DNA of 64,000 nucleotides from assembly GCA_002409625.1 (NCBI GenBank), contig DHNY01000001.1:39604-103603 (forward strand), written 5' to 3'. The notes beneath the pieces were generated by a model. That model ran no database searches and was not told the DNA's origin. It saw only the letters and a program-made list of their open reading frames with translations. Numbering within the stretch: the first letter of the stretch is position 1; each line of letters opens with the position of its first letter. Positions 45,516 through 53,213 of the stretch are shown here, piece by piece. This stretch comes from Anaerolineaceae bacterium UBA5404. GTDB taxonomy: Bacteria > Chloroflexota > Anaerolineae > Anaerolineales > Anaerolineaceae. A program made the translations under genes and the position numbers.

Positions 45516-46400
45516 TTAGCCTTTTACCGAGCCGGCTGTTAAGCCACCTACAATCTGATCTTGCAAGAATAAGTAGATAATCATAATCGGCAAGGCGGCA
45601 ATCAGCGCGCCGGCAGCAAACACACCCCAGTTCTTGGTGTATTGCCCGGCGGTAAAGATCTGCAAGCCCACCATCACGGTTTGTTTTTCGCCGGTAGTCA
45701 ACAAGGTGCGCGCCAGCAAAAATTCGCCATAGGTGCCAATAAAACTCAGGATGCCAATCACCACCAAAATGGGTCGCAATAATGGCAACAAAAGGCGGCT
45801 AAAGATTTGCCAATCTGTGGCGCCATCTACCTTGGCTGACTCGTCAATATCGCGTGGAATGGTGTCCATATAACCTTTCATCAGCCAAATGTTCATGCCC
45901 ATTGCGCCACCCAAGTAAACCAAAATCAAACCCCAATGCGTGTTTAGACCCAAAAACTTGCCCACTCCGGGCAGGTCACCCATTTGCTTGATGATGGTGT
46001 AAAGTGCGACGACCGCCAAAAGGTTAGGGAAGCTTTGCACCAGCAAAATGGTCTTGAGCATGCCTTGGCGCCCTTTAAAACGGAAGCGCGAGAAAGCATA
46101 AGCCGCCAGGGTTGTCAACGTCAGGGTCAATAAGGTAGAAACCACCGAGATGAAAATCGAGTTTTTCATCCAGGTGAAGAAGGGGAAAATGGGGTTATTG
46201 ACCAGTTTTGTGAAGTTGTTGAAGTTCGCGTTGGGTGGGATGAGTTGCTGATTGGCGAGGTCATTCACCGGATTGATTGACGCCGAAACAATCCACAAAA
46301 CCGGGAAGATACTAAAGGCCACCAGGACAATTGCCAATAAAACGCGCAAAATGGTTCCAATGATGTCCATTGTTTTCCTGCTTCTTGGTTTTTTAGACAT
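45516..46400 (-). CDS. malG: Maltose-type ABC importer permease MalG-like
   Basis: About 294 residues, six membrane helices. The EAA loop ESAKVDGATDWQIFSRLLLP contacts the ATPase. The C-terminus GGLTAGSVKG is typical of MalG. The start at 46400 has GGAGGAG upstream and overlaps the malF end by 8 bp. It forms the inner-membrane channel with MalF. No MalK/MsmX ATPase is in this operon, so one must be shared from elsewhere. Confidence 0.9.
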   Translation of the reverse strand: MSKKPRSRKTMDIIGTILRVLLAIVLVAFSIFPVLWIVSASINPVNDLANQQLIPPNANFNNFTKLVNNPIFPFFTWMKNSIFISVVSTLLTLTLTTLAAYAFSRFRFKGRQGMLKTILLVQSFPNLLAVVALYTIIKQMGDLPGVGKFLGLNTHWGLILVYLGGAMGMNIWLMKGYMDTIPRDIDESAKVDGATDWQIFSRLLLPLLRPILVVIGILSFIGTYGEFLLARTLLTTGEKQTVMVGLQIFTAGQYTKNWGVFAAGALIAALPIMIIYLFLQDQIVGGLTAGSVKG

Positions 46401-48000
46401 TTTCACTGGTCTCCTCCCACATTCTTGTAAATCGGAATTGGATAAGCGACATAAAGGCAATCAGGATGAACAGCACCAGCGAGATTGCCGAAGCGTAGCC
46501 ATATTGCGCGCCACGTCCGCTGGCAAAAGCCAGGTTGTAAACATAGCTGATGATGATGTCGGTATATCCAGCGGTGGTGGTTGCCGTTGGAATGGGCGGC
46601 CCACCTCCGATGAAGGCGTAAATCAGATTAAAGTTGTTGAAGTTGAAAATGAACGAGGCAATCATCAACGGTCCCACACTAATCAACAAAAGGGGCAAGG
46701 TGATTTTGCTAAAGCGTTGCCAGCCGTTGGCACCGTCAATTTGCGCGGCTTCGTAAACATCCCCCGGGATGCCCTGCAAAGCGCCACTGGTCACCAACAT
46801 CCAGTAGGGGTAGCCCAACCAGGTGTTAACGATGAGCAGCGCGGCACGTGCCAGCCAGGGGTTGGTGTACCACTTTGGTGCGATACCCAGTACTTCTATC
46901 AGCATTTTGTTGATGATGCCCATTTCCTGGTTGAACATCGCGCGCCAAATCAAAATTGTAATCAGGCTGGGGATGGTGTAGGGGATAATCAACAAGGTTC
47001 TTAAGAGTTTCTTGCCTTTGATTTTTGGACCACTGTAAATGATCGAAATCAGCAAACCCACCGAGAAAGTCAAAAAGAGGCTCAACGTCGCAAAAGCAAA
47101 GTTCCACGCCACAATCGTAGCCAAGGGTCCGCGCATGCCGGGGCTCTTTATGAACTGCACAAAATTTGCAAAGCCAACGCCAGCGGTATAGCCAGGGATG
47201 AGCTTTTGGTTGGTTCTGCTGGTCCAGGTGCCTTGCTTATCAAAATACACCACGCCTGTTTTTTGGTTGGTAAAGGTGTTTTCGGCGCTGTTGTAAACAT
47301 AGAGCTGCGAGAATTGACCCACCCTCAGATCTGGCTGAATGAAGATGGGGGCTTCAGGCTCGCCAAATCTATAGGTGGTCAGGTTCTTGTCGGTTGAAGC
47401 CGCAATAGAACTCAATCTTTGGTAGCCCTCAATGCTTACTGGCGCACCTTCAGCATCAATTTCCCCAACACCATGTTTGCCCGTTTCCACAGCAAAAGTT
47501 TTCTCTGCTTCACTGCTTTCCATCATGCGCGCCATCATGGTTTGGTCGGCATCATCCTTAAGCCACAGGATATAATCATTGCTTGTAGATTTATAGGCAA
47601 TCCATTTTACAAATGCGCGACTGTCTTCGGGCAAGTAAGTCTCACGTTCAATTTGTTGGATAGCTTGTTCTTTGCTTATCAGGTGACCATCGCCATAGTT
47701 CGTGAAGCCATTGTAAACCGTGTAAAAAATGGGGAATATTGAAAACAAAAGCCAGGCTGCCAGCCCAAATGCCATCCATTTGAACATATGCGCTTTGGGC
47801 ACAAAAAAGGCAACGCTGATGATGGCAATGATGAGCACAAACACAATGCCCAGAGGCGTGTAGCCCATCTTGAAAAGCTTAAAAGCAAAAAAGGCTAAAA
47901 CAAGGTCAAGCGCAATGATGACGATTATGCCAAACCATTGCCCAAGAAACGAAATCGTCCTGCTAATGAATCTTCCCATACTAGGATTGGATTGATCCAT
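46393..48000 (-). CDS. malF: Maltose-type ABC importer permease MalF-like
   Basis: 535 residues. An N-terminal set of membrane helices precedes a large extracytoplasmic loop (~105-275), as in MalF of E. coli. The transport core follows with the EAA loop EAAQIDGANGWQRFSKITLP near 430. The loop differs in sequence from E. coli. A hairpin between malE and malF should lower its expression relative to the binding protein. Confidence 0.9.
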   Translation of the reverse strand: MDQSNPSMGRFISRTISFLGQWFGIIVIIALDLVLAFFAFKLFKMGYTPLGIVFVLIIAIISVAFFVPKAHMFKWMAFGLAAWLLFSIFPIFYTVYNGFTNYGDGHLISKEQAIQQIERETYLPEDSRAFVKWIAYKSTSNDYILWLKDDADQTMMARMMESSEAEKTFAVETGKHGVGEIDAEGAPVSIEGYQRLSSIAASTDKNLTTYRFGEPEAPIFIQPDLRVGQFSQLYVYNSAENTFTNQKTGVVYFDKQGTWTSRTNQKLIPGYTAGVGFANFVQFIKSPGMRGPLATIVAWNFAFATLSLFLTFSVGLLISIIYSGPKIKGKKLLRTLLIIPYTIPSLITILIWRAMFNQEMGIINKMLIEVLGIAPKWYTNPWLARAALLIVNTWLGYPYWMLVTSGALQGIPGDVYEAAQIDGANGWQRFSKITLPLLLISVGPLMIASFIFNFNNFNLIYAFIGGGPPIPTATTTAGYTDIIISYVYNLAFASGRGAQYGYASAISLVLFILIAFMSLIQFRFTRMWEETSENV

Positions 48001-48030
48001 CTTATGAGCCTCCTTTCGGGGTTTTAGAAA

Positions 48031-48059
48031 AGGAGACCGGTCAAATCAACCGGTCTCCT
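48031..48059 (-). terminator. Attenuator hairpin between malE and malF
   Basis: Perfect 11-bp stem AGGAGACCGGT / ACCGGTCTCCT with a 7-nt loop, followed on the minus strand by TTTTC. Partial termination here would give more binding protein than permease. The 3' end of the malE message would also be stabilised. Confidence 0.7.
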
Positions 48060-48069
48060 CTAGTTTCAA

Positions 48070-49602
48070 CTATTTGGGAAGAACAATTTCAAGCAAGTGT
48101 GTGTTCGGGTCCCAATTGAAGGTCACTTCGCCGTCAGCGGGAACAGTGAAGGTGATGTCGTCGCCACCAGCAACGCCGTCAGCACCATAGTTGGTGTCCC
48201 AGCCGCCATCCAGGGCAACTTTCACTTCGTAATCGCCAGCGGGGATGGTGAAAGTACCCGTAAAGATGCCGTCATCGCCAGCTTTGAGGGCTGTTTCGGG
48301 ACATCCGGGGTTCCATTCACAATCAAAGCCAGCAGCTTTCTGCCATGAACCAGGGAGGTTCACCATGCCTTCGGTGTTGAAGGCGATTGCCGCCACGATG
48401 GCTTCCTGGGCAAACTTGTAGGCTTCTTCAGGGGTCTTTTCACCGGTGAAGATAAAGCCCAAAGCGTTACCCCAGTCACCCCAAACCTTACCCATTTCTG
48501 GGATGGCGGGCATAGGCTGGGCGTCTTTACCGGCTTCGCCGATGGCTTTCAGGTCAGCATCATCCACTTTGGCGAGCGCAGGCAAGAAAGCAGGTGCGCG
48601 GGGTTCAGCTTCATAGAGGTTCATCATAACTTCTTCAGTGGCGATGAAATCGGTGAGGAAGGCTTGGGCTAAGGCGATGTTTTTAGACATGCTGTTGATT
48701 GCGAAGCCTTGCACACCCATGAAGGGCGCGCCACCATCAGGGAAGCTGGCGATACCGTAGTTGGTGCCGGCTGCTTTGAGGTTGTTAATTTCCCATGGTC
48801 CGTTCATAAAGAAGGCCACTTCGCCGTTGAGGAACATCGACTTGGCAGTGTTGTTATCGGTGTTGTCTGAGAGCACACCGTCCTTGACCCATTGCAGAGC
48901 CATTTCGCCAAACTTGATCATACCTTCAGAGCCAACGCCAACATCTTGGGGGTTATAGTCGCCATTGGCGTCTAAACCGAAGATGTAGCCACCCTGGGAG
49001 GTCATCCAAGGATAAGCGTCATAAGAAGTGCCTGCCAAAACCATACCAAACTTGACTTTCTTGGCTTCAATGAGTTCTTTGGACATGTCATAAACGCCTT
49101 GCCAGGTGGTGGGAACTTCGGTGACATAGTCTTTATTATAGAAGAAGCCCAGGTTCTCAGTCGCATAGGGCATGCCATAAAGCTTGCCGCCAACGGTAAA
49201 GGCTTTGATAGCCTGCTCGCTGAAGTCTTTGGCCTTGGCACCCAGGTTCATTTCAGCCACCAGACCGGATTCGGTTAATTGGGGCAGTTGGTCATGCGCC
49301 AGGATGATGATGTCGGGACCTTCGCCAGCGGGAGCAGCCACAAGGAATTGCTCGCGGATAGCGGCGATGTTTTCGACAACCAGGTCAACGTTGTAGGCTT
49401 CCTTGACTTTGGCAGCCAGGTCGTTGAGCACTGGGGCGCGTTGTTCATCAGCCCAAATGCGCAATGTGCCAGCGGATTCAGCAGGCGGTTCATCAACCGG
49501 TGGTGCAGTACTGATTGGGGTTTCGGTGCCGGGTTTCGCACAGGCGCCGAGGACCATCGCTGTAATCAGGACGATGGCGATTAGTAAATAGTTTTTTCTC
49601 AT
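48070..49602 (-). CDS. malE: Maltose/maltodextrin-binding lipoprotein with C-terminal X25-like domain
   Basis: About 510 residues. The lipobox (LITAMVLGAC) is followed by a Thr/Pro linker and a MalE-type binding domain (GTLRIWADEQRAPVLNDLA, GKLYGMPYATENLGFFYNKD). The last ~90 residues are unlike MalE: GFDCEWNPGC ... FTIPAGDYEVKVALDGGWDT and FTVPADGEVTFNWDPNTH match the X25-type domain of pullulanases. The fusion may help hold branched or long alpha-glucans at the surface. AAGGAGAG precedes the ATG at 49602. A 14-bp palindrome lies 26 bp upstream. Confidence 0.85.
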   Translation of the reverse strand: MRKNYLLIAIVLITAMVLGACAKPGTETPISTAPPVDEPPAESAGTLRIWADEQRAPVLNDLAAKVKEAYNVDLVVENIAAIREQFLVAAPAGEGPDIIILAHDQLPQLTESGLVAEMNLGAKAKDFSEQAIKAFTVGGKLYGMPYATENLGFFYNKDYVTEVPTTWQGVYDMSKELIEAKKVKFGMVLAGTSYDAYPWMTSQGGYIFGLDANGDYNPQDVGVGSEGMIKFGEMALQWVKDGVLSDNTDNNTAKSMFLNGEVAFFMNGPWEINNLKAAGTNYGIASFPDGGAPFMGVQGFAINSMSKNIALAQAFLTDFIATEEVMMNLYEAEPRAPAFLPALAKVDDADLKAIGEAGKDAQPMPAIPEMGKVWGDWGNALGFIFTGEKTPEEAYKFAQEAIVAAIAFNTEGMVNLPGSWQKAAGFDCEWNPGCPETALKAGDDGIFTGTFTIPAGDYEVKVALDGGWDTNYGADGVAGGDDITFTVPADGEVTFNWDPNTHLLEIVLPK

Positions 49603-49628
49603 TTTTCTCTCCTTTTGAGATGTATTAA

Positions 49629-49642
49629 AAGGCATATGCCTT
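49629..49642. promoter_or_regulatory. Palindrome upstream of malE
   Basis: AAGGCATATGCCTT, perfect, between the marR stop (49657) and malE start (49602). It could be a regulator site or, being followed by T residues on the minus strand, a weak terminator of the marR message. Confidence 0.4.
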
Positions 49643-49656
49643 AAAAAATAATCACC

Positions 49657-50103
49657 CTAAAGCAACGGTGTTTGTCTTGCCGATGCGAGGATGTGTTCGA
49701 TAGATTGACTAACCCTTAGATAGGGGTCAATTTTGTCACTGTCGATAAGTGACATAAGCTCAACAATTTTTTGGTTAAAGGCAGGCTGGACTTCATCAAA
49801 AAGTGCTTTGCCTTTTTCACTGAGATAGAGCTGAAAGCTGCGTCCGTCATCTGGGTGTCCCAGGCGGGTGAGGTAGCCATCTTTAAACATGCCCTGCACG
49901 ATGCGCGATGTGTTGCTTTTGGTGCAAAGAAGCAAATCGCTAAGGTCCATATTGGTAATGCCGGGTTTGTTGTTGAGATGGAAAAGCACAAAATAACGAG
50001 GAATGTTCAAGCCAAATTGAGCCAGAAAAGCTTTTTCATGGTTATCGATGTGCAAGAAGATTGCTTTTAGAGAGCCATAAAGTTGTAGTTTTAATTCGGT
50101 CAT
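49657..50103 (-). CDS. MarR family transcriptional regulator
   Basis: About 148 residues, normal MarR length. Winged helix with MDLSDLLLCTKSNTSRIVQGMFKDGYLTR, cited as residues ~50-78, and the wing GHPDDGRSFQLYLSEKGK. The start at 50103 is preceded by a weak GAGTTGG. It lies 54 bp upstream of the malE gene on the same strand and may control that operon; its own promoter contains an inverted repeat. Ligand unknown. Confidence 0.87.
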   Translation of the reverse strand: MTELKLQLYGSLKAIFLHIDNHEKAFLAQFGLNIPRYFVLFHLNNKPGITNMDLSDLLLCTKSNTSRIVQGMFKDGYLTRLGHPDDGRSFQLYLSEKGKALFDEVQPAFNQKIVELMSLIDSDKIDPYLRVSQSIEHILASARQTPLL

Positions 50104-50148
50104 CACCAACTCTTTGAAAATCACCTTGAACAGGTTCACACATCAACT

Positions 50149-50180
50149 ATTCTAGTCGCATTTGCAACTTATTTCAAGTT
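50149..50180 (-). promoter_or_regulatory. marR promoter with overlapping inverted repeat
   Basis: On the minus strand, TTGAAA (50177-50172), a 17-bp spacer and TAGAAT (50154-50149) form a good sigma-70 promoter. AACTT-gaaat-AAGTT (50166-50180) overlaps the -35, fitting autorepression by the MarR protein. Confidence 0.6.
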
Positions 50181-50614
50181 AATGTAAGGTGGATGTTATT
50201 ATAGCATGAGGCTGGATCCAGTTCTTGTAAAGTAGATGTGAATAACATTCTATTTATGAGCTTTTCTCCAATTCTTTTTTAGATTATTTCGTTGACAAAA
50301 CCGTGCTTAAAAGAAGTTGAAAAGTTGCACTTCAAAAATTTAAGAGAGAAAAGTAGGAAAATGCATCATTTTAGTAGGATAATAAACCAAAGTCACTTTT
50401 TAATGCTTAAGTATTGATATATTATAAACATCGAATGTAAAACTCTTTCAATAAAGTTAATTTATTGGAATTTCTTTCAGCTGTTGAGACTATCGCGTTT
50501 TACTATCACGGATCTTTGTTCGCTTCGTTCTTAACCAACTTACGTTCAGTAAACCCTGCCAGGTTGTTTGGTAGATTATCCGATAACACATAAGTAACTT
50601 ATTTAAGGAGAAAA
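50181..50614. other. AT-rich intergenic region
   Basis: Non-coding between marR and the truncated gene at 50615. No terminator, RNA or repeat was recognised. It probably holds the promoter of the 50615 gene. Confidence 0.4.
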
Positions 50615-50833
50615 ATGAAAAATAAAACATTATTAATCATTAGTTTGCTGATGATTGCCTTTCTAATAGGCACGAGCTATACACCAGACAAAAGAGGTCT
50701 GCACGCAAGCAGCACCGGCGCGATCTCTTATGATACCCTCGGTGTCCCCACCGAAGGGTGTTTCGTTAGGCCATCAAGGATGGGTGCTAGCGGAAGGGTG
50801 TGTGCGCACGGTGAGACACCGGCGCGATCGTGA
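50615..50833 (+). pseudogene. Truncated secreted-protein gene joined to a tandem repeat
   Basis: A well-placed AAGGAG and ATG open a frame starting with a typical signal peptide (MKNKTLLIISLLMIAFLIG). After about 23 codons it runs into the repeat that begins at 50685 and soon stops. The residual part (HASSTGAISYDTLGVPTEG) is just translated repeat and resembles no protein. It looks like the 5' end of an exported-protein gene whose body was lost or replaced. Confidence 0.5.
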
Positions 50834-51029
50834 AATGCACGGTGAGCGCAGACAAAAGAGGTCTGCACGCAAGCAGCATCGGCGCGATCTCTTATGATAC
50901 CCTCGGTGTCCCCACTGAAGGGTGTTTTGTTAGGTCATCAAGGATGGGTGCTTTTGAGTAGGACAGGTGTGCAAAGCGGGATGCCTGCCGGATAGGCGTA
51001 ACGCGCACGGTGAGACACCGGCGCGATCG
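50685..51029. repeat. Two-copy direct repeat, 104 bp, with a shared 27-bp tail
   Basis: Bases 50685-50788 and 50849-50952 are nearly identical (offset 164). A second shared segment, GCGCACGGTGAGACACCGGC and onward, is at 50804-50830 and 51003-51029. The core CACCGGCGCGATC recurs within both units. GC content is higher than in the surrounding AT-rich DNA. No encoded product is supported; it looks like a mobile or amplified non-coding element. Confidence 0.75.
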
Positions 51030-51078
51030 AAGAAAACCTGCGCGATTATTATTTCTTCTTAAAAAATCAAAACAAAAA

Positions 51079-51106
51079 AACGCTGCTGAAATCAACCAGC
51101 AGCGTT
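51079..51106 (-). terminator. Terminator of the nucleoside ABC operon
   Basis: AACGCTGCTG / CAGCAGCGTT with an 8-nt loop, followed on the minus strand by seven T, 27 bp after the last permease gene. Confidence 0.9.
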
Positions 51107-51132
51107 AGTCTTAGATACGCAATCCAAAAGGC

Positions 51133-52101
51133 TTAAACCCCGCGTTCACCTCGTGAATAGGGAATGCCCAGCGAAGCCGGTGCGCCGATGCGTTTGCGCC
51201 GCGCTGCCGAAGAGCCCCACAGGAGGGCAACAATCGTGAGCGCGTAAGGCACCATCTGCAAAAAGAACACCAGGTTGTGGTTATAAAAGAAGGGGTTACG
51301 CATGCCCAATAGCATCGCCGGTCCTTGTAAGTCCAGGGTAAAGCGGCGCAACATGCCAAAGAGATAGCCACCCAAGGCTGCCCGGGTCGGGTTCCAGTGC
51401 GAGAAAATCACTAAGGCAACCGCAATCCAGCCTTGGCCTGATGTGGTTAGATGGCTATACCAGCCCGGCGAAACGGCAACGCTAATCGTGGCGCCAGCCA
51501 AGCCAGCCATACAACCGCCCACAAAAGTGTAAAGGTAGCGTGTGGCATAAACGTTGACGCCCAGCGTATCGGCAGCGGCAGGGTTTTCGCCAACCGCGCG
51601 CATGTCCAAGCCCGGTTTGGTTTTGTTGATGAAGTACCAGGCAATGGGAATAGTCAAATAGCCTATATACACCAACAAGTTCAAATTGCTAAAGAAAACC
51701 TGCCCGATGAAGGGAATTTTGCTAAGCAATGGGATGGTCAGGTTTGGGACGGTAGCGGTGGTCATACCGGTGAGGCCTTCGCCGATCACCAAAGCCAAAC
51801 CGGTGCCTAAAAAGGTAAGCGAGAGACCGCTTACGGTTTGATCGGCTTGAAAGTGGATGGTTACCAAGGCGTGTGCCAGGCTTAAAATACCGCCGGCAAT
51901 AATGGCAACAAGCAAGCCAATCCACACATTGCCGGTCATATAAGATGCTTTAAAGGCAGCCATCGCGCCAAAAAGCATCATACCCTCAACACCCAGGTTT
52001 TGGATGCCGGAGCGCTCGGTAATAATCTCGCCGATGGCGGCAAAGAGTAAAATCGTGCCCGTTGAAAGACCGGAGCGCAGAATTTCAGAAAAGTTCATCA
52101 T
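51133..52101 (-). CDS. Nucleoside-type ABC importer permease (NupQ/YufQ-like)
   Basis: 322 residues, about eight to nine helices. AAIGEIITERSGIQNLGVEGMMLFGA is the family N-terminal signature (positions ~20-45). MRAVGENPAAADTLGVNVYATRY, in the loop near 175-197, is the cytoplasmic ATPase-contact loop. Its start overlaps the preceding permease gene by 4 bp (ATGA). With the BMP-type binding protein it forms a guanosine or purine nucleoside importer. Confidence 0.88.
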   Translation of the reverse strand: MMNFSEILRSGLSTGTILLFAAIGEIITERSGIQNLGVEGMMLFGAMAAFKASYMTGNVWIGLLVAIIAGGILSLAHALVTIHFQADQTVSGLSLTFLGTGLALVIGEGLTGMTTATVPNLTIPLLSKIPFIGQVFFSNLNLLVYIGYLTIPIAWYFINKTKPGLDMRAVGENPAAADTLGVNVYATRYLYTFVGGCMAGLAGATISVAVSPGWYSHLTTSGQGWIAVALVIFSHWNPTRAALGGYLFGMLRRFTLDLQGPAMLLGMRNPFFYNHNLVFFLQMVPYALTIVALLWGSSAARRKRIGAPASLGIPYSRGERGV

Positions 52102-53213
52102 GCTGCCACCTCATCTTTCACTTTCGCAGAACGGGTCAATTGGAATTTGTACTTCAGTAAAACGTCGCTGCTAATCACCAGGAATAGAATAATGCCCTGT
52201 AACAGGAAAGAAATACCCGAAGGTTGAATCTCCCGACTGGCGACAATCAGCGCGCCAAACAGAATCGAAACCACAATGACCGCCCATGGATTGAGCTTTG
52301 CCAGCCAGGCAACAATCACACCCGAAAAACCATAGGAAGTTGAAATGCGTTCTTGCAAGCGATGCACAACGCCACTCACCTCAACCATACCCGCCAAGCC
52401 CGCCAAGGCACCAGACAGCATAAAGACCAAAATGGTGTTTTTGGCGATATCAGCGCCAGCATAGCGCGCGGCACGTGGGTTATCGCCAATCAGGTTGATC
52501 ATATAGCCCCAATTGCTGTTGTTTAGGATGATGTGCACAATGAGCGCGGCAAGCAAGCCAAACAAGACCCCGGCGTGTAATGTGATACCCGAAAAGACTT
52601 TATATTGGCCGGCGAGGTCGGCTAACCTCGGTAGCCAGGCTGCCTTTGGAAAGGTCTTGGTCATTTGAAACCCTGAGTCGCTCCATTTGCCAAAAATCCA
52701 ATAGTTGTTCCAAAAAACAACAATATAGTTGAGCATCAAAGTGACGATGATTTCGTTAATATTGAATTTAGCCTTTAGATAGCCGGGGATGAAGCCATAA
52801 AGCGCGCCACCAATCATGCCCAGAAAACCCATTAAGGTGAGCACAACAATTTTAGGCGTGGTTTCCATGGGCACCAAAGGCACCAAAGGGACCAGGCTGG
52901 CGAAAAAGGCACCCATAAAGAACTGCCCTTCCGCGCCGATGTTCCACAAACGCATTCTAAACGCCAGGCTACATCCTAAGCCAATTAAGATGAGTGGCGA
53001 GGCTTTTACCATCACATCTGAAAACGAACCCAAGGAACCAAAAGCCCCTTTAAAGAAGTAGCCGTAAATATAAAAGGGGTTGGCGCCGATTGACTTTAAG
53101 ATAATTCCGCCAATCACGAAAGCCAAGAGCACCGCGCCAAGCGTGGTAACCAAGGGCATCCATTTTGGCACGTCTTCTGTGCGTCTTACCAAACTAATTT
53201 TAGGAAGGCTCAT
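52098..53213 (-). CDS. Nucleoside-type ABC importer permease (NupP/YufP-like)
   Basis: 371 residues. MVKASPLILIGLGCSLAFRM and LWNIGAEGQFFMGAFFASLV are the usual blocks of the longer permease, and NLIGDNPRAARYAGADIAKN is the coupling loop. 4-bp ATGA overlaps on both sides couple it with the ATPase and the second permease. Confidence 0.9.
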   Translation of the reverse strand: MSLPKISLVRRTEDVPKWMPLVTTLGAVLLAFVIGGIILKSIGANPFYIYGYFFKGAFGSLGSFSDVMVKASPLILIGLGCSLAFRMRLWNIGAEGQFFMGAFFASLVPLVPLVPMETTPKIVVLTLMGFLGMIGGALYGFIPGYLKAKFNINEIIVTLMLNYIVVFWNNYWIFGKWSDSGFQMTKTFPKAAWLPRLADLAGQYKVFSGITLHAGVLFGLLAALIVHIILNNSNWGYMINLIGDNPRAARYAGADIAKNTILVFMLSGALAGLAGMVEVSGVVHRLQERISTSYGFSGVIVAWLAKLNPWAVIVVSILFGALIVASREIQPSGISFLLQGIILFLVISSDVLLKYKFQLTRSAKVKDEVAA

